Notes: generated by a model from the sequence alone, not told the origin. Counted from the stretch's first letter, positions 39,952 through 48,499 are shown. The stretch is 64,000 nucleotides of DNA from Methylobacter luteus IMV-B-3098 (GCF_000427625.1 NZ_KE386569.1:1681073-1745072); one strand, 5' to 3'. Numbers and translations: made by a program.

Positions 39952-41007
39952 TTATGATGGGGACGATGATTTTGGATTCAAGGCAGCGCCTAACAATTTT
40001 GCAGTAATATCGACAAACGGGATGATTTTCTCATAAGCCATGCGCGTCGGCCCAATGACACCCAGCACGCCCACCACTTCATCACTGATCGAATAAGACG
40101 ATGTGACCAGGCTGCAGTGATCAAATGCCTGATAGCCGGATTCTTCACCAATAAAAATTTGCACGCCTTCGGCTGTCATGCACTGATCCAGCAGATGAAT
40201 TACATCCTGCTTCTGGCTGAAGGCTTCAAATAATTTTTTCAGACGGTCCATATCCGCCAACTCCGAAAAACCCATTAAATTGGTTTCACCGGTCAGCACG
40301 TAATCTTCTTTGTCATTGTTCTGCTCGAAGGTCAGCTGCGCCATTTTGATTGCATCAAGCATACCCTGATTCATGCGCGTCTGAGCTTCCTTCAACTCTT
40401 CAAATACCGCTTGCCGCACTGAAACCAGACTGCGGCCGCAATAGACTGAATTTAAATAATTGGCCGCCTGCTGCAATTCGGAGGCACTGAATGCCTTAGC
40501 CGTATGAATGATTTTGTTGTGGACTTCCTGCTCATTGGTAACAAAAATCACCAGTACGCGCGTATTGGATAAAGGTAAAAACTCAATATGCCGCAGGTAG
40601 AGCGTCTCCCGTCTGGGTAAAGTCACGACCCCTGCCATACGGGTCAACTCCGAAAGCAGGCGCGAGGCGACGCCGATGACATCGCCATTATTGTCAGTAA
40701 CGGATAAACCCTGATGCAGTCGAGTCAAGTCTTCCGATTTCAGAGGCTTGACTGTCAACAAGCTGTCTACGAATAATCGATAACCGCTGACCGTGGGCAC
40801 ACGTCCGGCAGAGGTATGCGGCGAATGCACCAGCCCCAAATCTTCAAGATCGGCCATGACATTGCGGATGGTTGCAGGGCTCAAGCTTAAACCCGAGTCT
40901 TTCGACAAGACCCTTGAACCAACCGGCTGACCATCACTGATATAACGCTCAACCAGCGTTTTCAATAATTGCAGCGACCTTTCGTTTAAAACCTGACTAG
41001 TACCCAC
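39952..41007 (-). CDS. hrcA: Heat-inducible transcription repressor HrcA
   Basis: A 351-residue repressor that binds CIRCE operators and needs GroEL for folding. The N-terminal winged helix begins LNERSLQLLKTLVERYISDGQPVGSRVLSKDSGLSLSPATIRNVMADLEDLGLVHSPHTSAGRVPT. The C-terminal GAF-like part ends VVGVLGVIGPTRMAYEKIIPFVD. GTG 41007 is preferred because AGAGG lies upstream and the family starts close to LNER. The longer frame to 41064 would put the CIRCE operator inside the gene. Confidence 0.93.
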   Translation of the reverse strand: MGTSQVLNERSLQLLKTLVERYISDGQPVGSRVLSKDSGLSLSPATIRNVMADLEDLGLVHSPHTSAGRVPTVSGYRLFVDSLLTVKPLKSEDLTRLHQGLSVTDNNGDVIGVASRLLSELTRMAGVVTLPRRETLYLRHIEFLPLSNTRVLVIFVTNEQEVHNKIIHTAKAFSASELQQAANYLNSVYCGRSLVSVRQAVFEELKEAQTRMNQGMLDAIKMAQLTFEQNNDKEDYVLTGETNLMGFSELADMDRLKKLFEAFSQKQDVIHLLDQCMTAEGVQIFIGEESGYQAFDHCSLVTSSYSISDEVVGVLGVIGPTRMAYEKIIPFVDITAKLLGAALNPKSSSPS

Positions 41008-41029
41008 ATCAACCTCTAAAAGATCAGAA

Positions 41030-41056
41030 TTAGCACTCCACCTAGTCGAGTGCCAG
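41030..41056 (-). promoter_or_regulatory. CIRCE operator upstream of hrcA
   Basis: TTAGCACTC (41030-41038), a 9-base spacer, then GAGTGCCAG (41048-41056). The consensus is TTAGCACTC-N9-GAGTGCTAA; one arm is perfect, the other 7 of 9. It covers the predicted start of transcription of hrcA, so HrcA should repress its own operon. Confidence 0.9.
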
Positions 41057-41062
41057 CGGCGC

Positions 41063-41091
41063 AAAATATCAGCTCAACGGTCTGTTGTCAA
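41063..41091 (-). promoter_or_regulatory. Sigma-70 promoter of hrcA-grpE
   Basis: On the minus strand, a perfect TTGACA (41086-41091), 17-base spacing and TATTTT (41063-41068). The start site falls near 41056, at the edge of the CIRCE element. Confidence 0.8.
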
Positions 41092-41180
41092 TAAAGACCC
41101 TTTTTATAAAACTGTCTATCAATAACGCTCTATCGCCGCCGCTATCGAGAACCAAAAATATCCTTCATCAGTAAAACTGG

Positions 41181-41208
41181 TTGGTTTACCGAGGTTTTTT
41201 TGTATAAT
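41181..41208 (+). promoter_or_regulatory. Candidate sigma-70 promoter of nadK
   Basis: TTGGTT (41181-41186), 16 bases, then a perfect TATAAT (41203-41208), 27 bases before the nadK ATG. It is divergent from the hrcA promoter. Confidence 0.65.
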
Positions 41209-41234
41209 CCAATTCATTTGACTTGTATCCGGCA

Positions 41235-42116
41235 ATGCAGAGCCCTTTCAAAACCATCGGCATCATAGGCAAACCCAGTGACCCCAGCATTGCTGAGACC
41301 CTATCGGTCCTTTACAAATTTTTAAAACACCAGCAATTCACTGTCAAGATTGCTCAGGACAGCGCCCAGTTTATTCATAACGAGCCCGAATCCTGTCCCA
41401 TCGACAAACTGGGCCAATATTGCGACCTGGTTATCGCCATTGGCGGTGACGGCACTTTTTTGTCGGCCGCGCGGGCCATCGCCGAATATGATATTCCTTT
41501 GATTGGCATCAACCTGGGCCGCCTTGGTTTTCTGGTGGACATATCGCCAAACGAGCTACCAGACAGATTGAGCCACATGCTCCAGGGTCATTATATAGAA
41601 GAAAAACGCTGTTTATTGCGCACCAGAATCATCCGCGAAGAACGAGTCATCCATGAAGAAACAGCCGTCAATGAAGTGGTGATTCATCGCTGGGTAACGC
41701 CCAGCATGATTGAAATCGTGACCAAGATTGACGATGTCTTTCTTAATTCTCAACGCTCCGACGGCCTGATCGTTTCCACGCCCACCGGTTCGACCGCCTA
41801 CTCCCTGTCCGCGGGCGGGCCAATTCTGCATCCTTCGTTGAATGCGCTGGTATTGGTGCCGCTCAATCCCCATACCCTTACCAATCGTCCGATCGTCATC
41901 GATGACTCCGCTGAAATTGAAGTCAGCTTCTGCCAGACCAAGCAAATCAATGCTCTGGTTACCTGCGATCAGATTGAAATACCCGCCGTACTGATCAGCG
42001 ATAAAATTTTGATTAAAAAAGATCCCAAACCGATTAGAATTCTGCACCCCGAGGACCATGACTTCTTTCAGATACTGCGGGGAAAATTAAACTGGAGCAC
42101 TGGTTATCATATTTAA
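41235..42116 (+). CDS. nadK: NAD kinase
   Basis: A 293-residue enzyme (E. coli 292) phosphorylating NAD to NADP. The motif IAIGGDGTFLSAAR is at about residues 70-83 and SDGLIVSTPTGSTAYSLSAGGPI at about 175-197. ATG 41235 aligns with E. coli NadK; a TTG at 41223 would add four residues. It is followed by recN after 5 bases, a common pair. Confidence 0.96.
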   Translation: MQSPFKTIGIIGKPSDPSIAETLSVLYKFLKHQQFTVKIAQDSAQFIHNEPESCPIDKLGQYCDLVIAIGGDGTFLSAARAIAEYDIPLIGINLGRLGFLVDISPNELPDRLSHMLQGHYIEEKRCLLRTRIIREERVIHEETAVNEVVIHRWVTPSMIEIVTKIDDVFLNSQRSDGLIVSTPTGSTAYSLSAGGPILHPSLNALVLVPLNPHTLTNRPIVIDDSAEIEVSFCQTKQINALVTCDQIEIPAVLISDKILIKKDPKPIRILHPEDHDFFQILRGKLNWSTGYHI

Positions 42117-42121
42117 TCCTT

Positions 42122-43801
42122 ATGCTATTGAACCTTAATATCATCGACCTTGCCGTTGTCAAATCACTGGACCTGGATCTTGAAAAGGGCATGTCCGTGC
42201 TCACGGGCGAGACCGGGGCCGGCAAATCCATTCTATTGACCGCATTAGGGCTCGCCCTGGGCGATCGGGCCGATTCAGGCTATGTGCGCCCAGACTCCAA
42301 GCGCGCAGAGATCAACCTGGAGTTTGATTTGGCCGATGCCCCCGAGGCTCAGCACTGGCTGAAGGAAAACGATCTCGATGACGAGCACCACTGCCTGATT
42401 CGGCGCATAGTCAATCAGGACGGGCGTTCCAAAGCCTATATCAACAATCGCCCGGTTACATTGCAGACCCTGCAGGCGCTTAGCGAAAAGCTGGTTGAAA
42501 TTCACGGTCAACATGCGCATTTGACCTTGCTCAATAGCGATGAACAACGCCGCCTGCTGGACGTATACGCAAAAGACCAGCCGCTTCTGGATCAAGTCAA
42601 CGCCTGTTATCGGCAATGGCAGCAAGCCAACAAGGAACTGGAAACGCTGATTAAAGCCGGCAAGGATAAAGCCGAGCGCGAAGAATTATTGCGTTACCAG
42701 ATTGAAGAACTGCAACAGCTTGACTTGCAAAACTTCAATTACCCGGCCCTGTCGGAAGAACACAGCAAACTGGCCAATCTGGGCCAGATCTTAACAGTCG
42801 GCCAGAGCCAGGTTGATATACTCTATGAAAACGACGAGCAATCAATCAGTCAGATGCTGGGCCATAGCCTGAATGAACTCACGCATATCGCCCGCTTTGC
42901 GCCGGAACTGAACGAGATCTGCTCGCTGTTATCGGAGGCGCAGATTCAGACCGAAGAAGCGGCCCAGCAGCTACGCCGTTTCCTCGAATCTCAGGAAGCC
43001 GATCCGCAACGCATGGACATACTGGAAAACCAGATCGCCATCATTCAGAATCTGAGCCGCAAACACCATGTCAAGCCGGACGAGTTACCCGAACTCTCAG
43101 ATAAACTGGAACAGGAACTTGATGGATTGACCCACAGCAGCGAGCGCATCGAAGCCTTAAAGACCAGTACAGCTCAACTGCTCGAACAATACAATCAACT
43201 GGCCGTACAACTGTCAGAGCAGCGCAAGCAGGCCAGTAAAAATCTGGCACAGCAGATTTCAGCCATGATAAAGGAACTTGGCATGCCGCAGGGCGAGTTT
43301 CTGGTCGACGTCACAGCGCTGGACCTGGAGACACCCAAGCTGAACGGCAGAGACAAGATCGAATTTCTGGTCAGCGCCAACCCGGGCCTGCCGGCCAAAC
43401 CGCTTGCCAAAGTCGCTTCGGGCGGCGAATTATCCCGCATCAGCCTGGCCATTCAGGTCACGACCAGCAATGATAAAACCACGCCGACCATGATTTTCGA
43501 TGAAGTCGATACGGGCATCGGCGGCGGCATCGCCGAAATTGTCGGACAAAAACTGCGCAGCCTGAGCCAAAACCGCCAGGTCATGTGCGTGACGCATCTG
43601 CCGCAGGTCGCATCGCAAGCGCACTATCATTTATATGTTGAAAAGAACAACAAAGCCGATATCACGTCATCCAATGTCAGAGTACTGAATGACGAGGAAC
43701 GCGTTCAGGAAATTGCCAGAATGCTGGGCGGCGTCAACATCACCGCCAACACGCTGGCCCACGCCAAAGAAATGTTATTTCAATCCACTGCCGGCCATTA
43801 A
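42122..43801 (+). CDS. recN: DNA repair protein RecN
   Basis: A 559-residue SMC-like ATPase for double-strand-break repair. Walker A GETGAGKSILLTALGLALGDRA is near the N-terminus; two long Gln/Glu/Leu-rich coiled-coil arms (about 150-370) flank the middle; the ABC-type signature ASGGELSRISLAIQV and Walker B MIFDEVDTGIGGG lie near the C-terminus, followed by VTHLPQVAS. No clear LexA box was found in the short gap after nadK, so SOS control would have to act from upstream. Confidence 0.97.
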   Translation: MLLNLNIIDLAVVKSLDLDLEKGMSVLTGETGAGKSILLTALGLALGDRADSGYVRPDSKRAEINLEFDLADAPEAQHWLKENDLDDEHHCLIRRIVNQDGRSKAYINNRPVTLQTLQALSEKLVEIHGQHAHLTLLNSDEQRRLLDVYAKDQPLLDQVNACYRQWQQANKELETLIKAGKDKAEREELLRYQIEELQQLDLQNFNYPALSEEHSKLANLGQILTVGQSQVDILYENDEQSISQMLGHSLNELTHIARFAPELNEICSLLSEAQIQTEEAAQQLRRFLESQEADPQRMDILENQIAIIQNLSRKHHVKPDELPELSDKLEQELDGLTHSSERIEALKTSTAQLLEQYNQLAVQLSEQRKQASKNLAQQISAMIKELGMPQGEFLVDVTALDLETPKLNGRDKIEFLVSANPGLPAKPLAKVASGGELSRISLAIQVTTSNDKTTPTMIFDEVDTGIGGGIAEIVGQKLRSLSQNRQVMCVTHLPQVASQAHYHLYVEKNNKADITSSNVRVLNDEERVQEIARMLGGVNITANTLAHAKEMLFQSTAGH

Positions 43802-43837
43802 TATGCCGGCAAATTCAACCACAGGGTACCAAAATCA

Positions 43838-44866
43838 ATGATCCGCTTTCCAGCCGAATGGGAAAAACAGTCCGCCGTATTAATCGCCTGGCCGCATGCA
43901 ACCGGCGACTTCAGCAATCGCCTTGATGCTGTCGAACAAAGCTACGGTTTTATTGCCGAAACGATAAGCCTTTATCAGCGCTTGTTCATCGTCTGCAAGG
44001 ATGACGCCCATCAGCAGCATATTCAGACTTTAATCAAAAACAACGGCAATATTACGTTTCTTCATGCCGTAGTCAATGACATATGGGTCAGGGATACGGT
44101 TTTCCTGACTGTGGAAGAAGATGGCTGCATGAAACTGCTCAACTTCAGATTCAATGGCTGGGGCGGCAAATACCCGCATCAGGCCGACAACGCACTGAAT
44201 CATGCATTGCTGAACTACAGCCCGTTCAAGAATGCCGATTATGCCGATATAGACTTCATCCTCGAAGGCGGCAGCGTCGAGAGCGACGGCATTGACACGA
44301 TCATGACCACGCGGCAATGCCTGTTGAATCCGAACAGGAACAAGGAACTGTCGCAGCAGGAAATTGAACAGCGACTGCTACAGTACTTCGGTGCCCAAAG
44401 AATCTTATGGGTCGATCAGGAAAATCTGTCCGGCGACGATACCGATGCCCATATCGATACGCTGGCCCGTTTCTGCTCGGCCACGACCATTGCCTATACC
44501 GGCAGCGATGATCCCGAAGACAAGCATTACGCGAGTTTGAAAAACATGGAATCCCAACTACAGGCCTTCCGCACCCAATCCAATGAAGCCTATGAACTGG
44601 TGCCGTTGCCGATGCCGAAACCGATTTTTGATGAGGACGGCCAGCGCCTGCCAGCCAATTACGCCAACTTCCTGATCATCAATCAGGCTGTCATGGTGCC
44701 TGTCTATGACGACCCGATGGATGCCGTTGCCCTGGAACGACTGGCCGGTTGTTTCCCACATCACAAGATCATCGCCACACCATGCCGCCCCCTGGTGCAT
44801 CAATACGGCAGCCTGCATTGCATGACCATGCAGTTTCCTGAAAAAGCGTTTGCTGTTATTGACTAA
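43838..44866 (+). CDS. aguA: Agmatine deiminase
   Basis: A 342-residue member of the guanidino-group hydrolases. It converts agmatine to N-carbamoylputrescine. Motifs seen: WPHATGDF, NDIWVRDTVFLTVEEDG, FILEGGSVESDGIDTIMTTRQCLLNPNRN, SGDDTDAHIDTLARF with the catalytic His, and the C-terminal HQYGSLHCMTMQFPE with the nucleophilic Cys. The partner enzyme aguB is about 1.2 kb downstream, separated by unrelated genes. The two give the agmatine route to putrescine. Confidence 0.9.
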   Translation: MIRFPAEWEKQSAVLIAWPHATGDFSNRLDAVEQSYGFIAETISLYQRLFIVCKDDAHQQHIQTLIKNNGNITFLHAVVNDIWVRDTVFLTVEEDGCMKLLNFRFNGWGGKYPHQADNALNHALLNYSPFKNADYADIDFILEGGSVESDGIDTIMTTRQCLLNPNRNKELSQQEIEQRLLQYFGAQRILWVDQENLSGDDTDAHIDTLARFCSATTIAYTGSDDPEDKHYASLKNMESQLQAFRTQSNEAYELVPLPMPKPIFDEDGQRLPANYANFLIINQAVMVPVYDDPMDAVALERLAGCFPHHKIIATPCRPLVHQYGSLHCMTMQFPEKAFAVID

Positions 44867-44898
44867 TAATCAAACTGCAATTGCTCAGTGACAACTAG

Positions 44899-44934
44899 AA
44901 TATAAGCACCCGATATATATTAGGTGCTTATATT
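44899..44934. terminator. Perfect 12-base inverted repeat after aguA
   Basis: AATATAAGCACC (44899-44910) and GGTGCTTATATT (44923-44934) form a perfect 12-base stem around 12 AT-rich bases. The 3' flank is ATCGAC, not a T-tract. It may end or protect the aguA message. It directly abuts the HEPN remnant, so it could also be a scar of rearrangement. Confidence 0.5.
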
Positions 44935-44935
44935 A

Positions 44936-45052
44936 TCGACAAAGCCGTCTACATAATAAGATGATTTAAATGAACTTGAAGTACAAGCGCTCATTCAAAG
45001 CCTTAAATACTTCTATGAGCGGGTTTATTTAAAGAGCAATCATAAAATATGA
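44936..45052 (+). pseudogene. Remnant of HI0074-type HEPN protein gene
   Basis: Reading with one frameshift gives IDKAVYIIR, then DDLNELEVQALIQSLKYFYERVYLKSNHKI and a stop. This resembles the N-terminal part of the nucleotidyltransferase substrate-binding (HEPN, HI0074/TIGR01987-type) family, which typically has ..LNELE-QGLIQ-FE-T-ELAWKTLKDYL... Most of the domain is gone and there is no start codon. Its TGA (45050-45052) overlaps the ATG of the next gene as ATGA, the coupling expected of an intact HEPN-MNT operon. Family assignment is from memory of the motif. Confidence 0.6.
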
Positions 45053-45393
45053 AATACGGTCTCAAAGATCAAACCATAGCCCAGATAAATGCCGTTTTTG
45101 CCAGCCATCCCGAAATTGAACAGGTCATCCTCTACGGATCGCGGGCGAAAGGCAATTATAAGAACGGTTCAGATATCGATCTCGCATTAAAAGGGCGCAA
45201 ACTGAATTCGAGAGTTATTGACAGAATAAACTTTGAACTCGACGGTCTGTTTTTACCTTATTGTTTTGATATTTCCAATTTCAGTCATATAAACAACGCC
45301 GACCTTATTGATCATATCAACCATATAGGTGTTATTTTTTATGAATCCGCAAATGCGCCCCATTTAAACCGGCAAAACACCCACCATGACTAA
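45049..45393 (+). CDS. MNT-type nucleotidyltransferase, orphan
   Basis: A 114-residue minimal nucleotidyltransferase. The signature GSRAKGNYKNGSDIDLALKG (about residues 30-49) has both metal-binding Asp residues of the G-S-x-D-x-D pattern. In HEPN/MNT modules such proteins neutralise the HEPN partner, in studied cases by AMPylating it. Here the partner is only a stub just upstream, so the gene is an orphan antitoxin or has taken on another role. It overlaps the next gene by 8 bases. Confidence 0.85.
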   Translation: MKYGLKDQTIAQINAVFASHPEIEQVILYGSRAKGNYKNGSDIDLALKGRKLNSRVIDRINFELDGLFLPYCFDISNFSHINNADLIDHINHIGVIFYESANAPHLNRQNTHHD

Positions 45394-45991
45394 AACCTGG
45401 TTGGCAGTGTTTTTTTCGGTGCTGATATGGTCAGCCATCAATCCCAAAGATTACCCGACCTGGCTGCTTGAAACCTCGCCGGCCCTGATCGCCTTGGTTA
45501 TTCTTATCGCGACCCGTCGGCGTTTTCCGCTGACAAATCTCGCCTACGGCCTGATTTTAATTCACAGCATCATTCTGATGATAGGTGGCCATTATACTTA
45601 TGCCGAAGTCCCGTTATTTGACTGGCTGAAAGTAACATTCGAACTGGAACGCAATAATTACGACAAACTCGGCCATCTGGCCCAGGGCTTTATCCCGGCC
45701 ATCATTGCCCGTGAAATATTGATCAGGAATCAGGTCGTGAAAAGCCGTAAATGGCTAAATTTCCTCATTATCTGTATCTGTTTAGCTATCGCTGCCTTTT
45801 ACGAACTTATTGAATGGTTCGTTGCCTTAGTCAGCAAGGAAGCTGCCGAATCATTTTTAGGCACGCAGGGTTATATCTGGGATACGCAGTCCGATATGGC
45901 ATATGCACTGGGCGGCGCGATTTCGGCAATTATAATGTTAAGCCGTATTCATGACCGGCAAATAAGCAAAATTGCCGCCAGACAACTTTAG
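45386..45991 (+). CDS. DUF2238 (YjdF-like) membrane protein
   Basis: A 201-residue protein with about five to six membrane helices. Family features: HSIILMIGGHYTYAEVPLFDWLK, RNNYDKLGHLAQGFIPAIIARE, IAAFYELIEWFVALVSKEAAESFLGTQGYIWDTQSDMAYALGGA. DUF2238 proteins are inner-membrane proteins of unknown function. It begins within the nucleotidyltransferase gene and precedes aguB by about 100 bases. Confidence 0.88.
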   Translation: MTKTWLAVFFSVLIWSAINPKDYPTWLLETSPALIALVILIATRRRFPLTNLAYGLILIHSIILMIGGHYTYAEVPLFDWLKVTFELERNNYDKLGHLAQGFIPAIIAREILIRNQVVKSRKWLNFLIICICLAIAAFYELIEWFVALVSKEAAESFLGTQGYIWDTQSDMAYALGGAISAIIMLSRIHDRQISKIAARQL

Positions 45992-46096
45992 CCTTATTGA
46001 TTTTTTCAGCTTTCACTGAACTTAATAGCGCTACTGCCTATTTTTAAATCGTTATAAAATAATACTGTTGTTAAAACCTATTCAAATTAATGCATC

Positions 46097-46981
46097 ATGA
46101 AATCAAAATTAATCGTCAGCGCCGTTCAACAGCCCTGCAATGAAGACAGACAGACAAACCTTGATTTTTCCATTGAGAAAATCCATGAAGCGGCCGCGGC
46201 CGGCGCAGACCTGGCCGTACTGCCGGAACTGCATCTGGGACCTTATTTCTGCCAGAACGAAGATCATAATAACTTTTCACTTGCCCAGCCTATTCCCGGC
46301 CCCGCTACCGAAGTCCTATCGGCAGTGGCTAAAAAGCTGGAGATCGTTATTGTTTCAACCATCTTTGAAGAAAGAGCGCCGGGGCTTTATCACAATACCG
46401 CTGTTGTTTTTGATAAGGATGGCAGTATCGCCGGTAAATACCGAAAAATGCATATCCCGGATGATCCTGGCTTTTATGAAAAATACTATTTCACGCCGGG
46501 CGATATTGGCTTCAAACCAATCCAGACTTCGATCGGTAAATTAGGTGTCTTGGTCTGTTGGGATCAATGGTTTCCCGAAGCAGCCAGATTGATGGCTTTA
46601 GCCGGCGCGGAATTATTAATCTATCCTACCGCGATAGGTTGGGACCCGCTGGATACGCCAGAAGAACAAAAACGCCAACTGGATGCCTGGACTACCATTC
46701 AGCGTTCTCACGCCGTTGCGAACGGCATCCCGGTCATATCCTGCAATCGTATCGGTTTTGAAAAAGCGCCTGATTCGGAGAAAGGTATAAATTTCTGGGG
46801 CAATAGCTTCATCGCAGGGCCTCAAGGGGAAATAATTACTCATGCCAACGAATCGGAGGTAAAGTTATTAACTGCCGCCCTTGATAGTTCAAGTGTTGAG
46901 CGCGTCAGGCAAATATGGCCTTATTTGCGTGACCGAAGAATTGATGATTATGGGGATTTAACAAAACGCTTTATTGATTAA
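46097..46981 (+). CDS. aguB: N-carbamoylputrescine amidase
   Basis: A 294-residue nitrilase-superfamily enzyme releasing putrescine, CO2 and ammonia. The catalytic triad is visible: Glu in VLPELHLGPYFCQNED, Lys in YRKMHIPDDPGFYEKYYFTPGD and Cys in GVLVCWDQWFPEAARLMALAGAELLIYPTAIG. The DDPGFYEKYYFTPGD segment is specific to AguB among nitrilases. With aguA it completes the agmatine-to-putrescine pathway; no arginine decarboxylase is in the window. Confidence 0.92.
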   Translation: MKSKLIVSAVQQPCNEDRQTNLDFSIEKIHEAAAAGADLAVLPELHLGPYFCQNEDHNNFSLAQPIPGPATEVLSAVAKKLEIVIVSTIFEERAPGLYHNTAVVFDKDGSIAGKYRKMHIPDDPGFYEKYYFTPGDIGFKPIQTSIGKLGVLVCWDQWFPEAARLMALAGAELLIYPTAIGWDPLDTPEEQKRQLDAWTTIQRSHAVANGIPVISCNRIGFEKAPDSEKGINFWGNSFIAGPQGEIITHANESEVKLLTAALDSSSVERVRQIWPYLRDRRIDDYGDLTKRFID

Positions 46982-46988
46982 AAATACT

Positions 46989-47042
46989 GGCACAAGGCGA
47001 AAACCACAGATGTTTTGCCTTGTGTCCCAGAGAACATCTGAT
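46989..47042. terminator. Overlapping hairpins between aguB and hns
   Basis: Stem 1 pairs CACAAGGC (46991-46998) with GCCTTGTG (47017-47024), extended by AAAAC/GTTTT. Stem 2 pairs CAGATGTT (47007-47014) with AACATCTG (47033-47040). The two share bases 47012-47014, so full formation of one disrupts the other. The genes are convergent; a bidirectional terminator is the simplest role. Confidence 0.5.
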
Positions 47043-47055
47043 TTGGTTTGGATAA

Positions 47056-47400
47056 TCAAACTTCAAACTCAGAACGATCATGACCTGCATCAAGCAGAGT
47101 CTGCATCCATTTTGGCGTAACTCCACGACCAGTCCATGTCTTTTCAGGATCCTGAGGATGACGATATTTAATCGGAACCTTAACGCCCTTGCGAGCGGAT
47201 CTTTTATCACTTTCATAAATTTCCACGCCAACGTCAATCGATGCCGCCAGCTCTTTAATCTGAGCGATGACTTCCTTACGTTTATTCGCCTGTTTAGTCT
47301 TTAATGCCTTTTCGGCTTTTTCAATAACAGCCTGCAATTCATTTTCTGAAAGATTTTGATACTCTGCCATTTTAAGATTTTGATAATGGGACTGGGTCAT
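47056..47400 (-). CDS. H-NS family nucleoid protein
   Basis: A 114-residue protein. A charged N-terminal oligomerisation helix (about 20-55, ELQAVIEKAEKALKTKQANKRKEVIAQIKELA) precedes the C-terminal DNA-binding domain YRHPQDPEKTWTGRGVTPKWMQTLLDAG, with the TWTGRG core that reads AT-rich minor grooves. ATG 47400 is chosen for AGGAGC five bases upstream; ATG 47370 is a possible shorter start. Likely a silencer of AT-rich, often foreign, DNA. Confidence 0.88.
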   Translation of the reverse strand: MTQSHYQNLKMAEYQNLSENELQAVIEKAEKALKTKQANKRKEVIAQIKELAASIDVGVEIYESDKRSARKGVKVPIKYRHPQDPEKTWTGRGVTPKWMQTLLDAGHDRSEFEV

Positions 47401-47532
47401 TTTCGCTCCTGGTAATAAAATATATAACAATCATATCATGACTAACTAATACTATAAATAGTAAGAATTACGTATCTTAATCTCAAATAATCATTTATAA
47501 CCATATATTTTTTTAATTCTGAGTCTATGACA

Positions 47533-48342
47533 TTAATTAATAATAACCTTAAAGCTTTTTTTATTTAATATATGCCCAGACTCATCAATAAGTCTAACGC
47601 CCCAATTACCTACATCATTATCAGTAAATAACATACTGCTAGATGCCCTCCATCTATTGCCTAAGACATTTATCGGGTGTTTAAAAACAGCCTTTCCATT
47701 GTTTGACCATTCATGATAGAGCGTCCGACCTTTTAATTCGGTTAATTCAGTAAAATAATAAACGCCGACGGCTTGTTTTTTATTGACCTTGACTGGCAGA
47801 TTTAGTTCTCCTGCAGGCTCTTTATTATTAATTTTATGAGTCAATAAAGCGCGAGAAACATTTTCATTAACGATTGGCGAACTTTGTTTTTTTGTTACGT
47901 TTCTATGCTTAACTATTACCGATTGCTTTTTTCCTTTCTCCTCATTCTTAATACTAGTTGATTGCTTTTTCCCTATCTCTACAGCTTTAATACTACCCGG
48001 ATGCTTTTTAGCTTCCGGTTCAAATGTATTATTAACAGCTTTAGACTTATCCTCAGGCTTAATTATTATCGGCTGTTCTTTTATATATTTATTATCTTTT
48101 ATTTCCGGCTTGGCCACAGCATCAACATCCGCATCAGACAGTGGCGCATCAGCCGTTTGAACATCCGGCTTAATAAAAAAGTACAACACGGTTAAAAGCA
48201 GGACGACAATAATGCTGACGGCAAGCAATATTCGTTTGACATGCCACTCTGTTATCATCTCAGGGTCAGAGATATAATTTTCCGATTTTTTTCCCGATTT
48301 AGAATAATTAACTCTAATTACAATGTTTTTTTTGTCTCTCAT
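47533..48342 (-). CDS. DUF2914 membrane-anchored protein with tandem repeats
   Basis: A 269-residue protein. A charged cytoplasmic N-terminus is followed by one membrane helix (RILLAVSIIVVLLLTVLYFFI, about residues 35-57), a Lys/Glu-rich spacer with four 13-residue repeats (KKHPGSIKAVEIG, KKQSTSIKNEEKG, KKQSVIVKHRNVT, KKQSSPIVNENVS; nucleotides ~47855-48010), then a DUF2914 domain (YYFTELTELKGRTLYHEWSNNGKAVFKHPINVLGNRWRASSSMLF). The start follows GAGAT at 48350; the frame to 48435 adds 31 residues. DUF2914 function is unknown; a periplasmic or extracytoplasmic role is inferred. AT-rich compared with neighbours. Confidence 0.78.
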   Translation of the reverse strand: MRDKKNIVIRVNYSKSGKKSENYISDPEMITEWHVKRILLAVSIIVVLLLTVLYFFIKPDVQTADAPLSDADVDAVAKPEIKDNKYIKEQPIIIKPEDKSKAVNNTFEPEAKKHPGSIKAVEIGKKQSTSIKNEEKGKKQSVIVKHRNVTKKQSSPIVNENVSRALLTHKINNKEPAGELNLPVKVNKKQAVGVYYFTELTELKGRTLYHEWSNNGKAVFKHPINVLGNRWRASSSMLFTDNDVGNWGVRLIDESGHILNKKSFKVIIN

Positions 48343-48499
48343 ATTTTTTATCTCAACGACAAGCAGATGAAACTTTATGATTGCCTTTGCCACTAATAAA
48401 ATGAACCGTATTCTGGCTGGACAACATCTAACCAAGTACTATACCACTGCGGACAGAGTGGAAACTGAAAACCCGTTTTGAATAAATTGGATAATCCTA

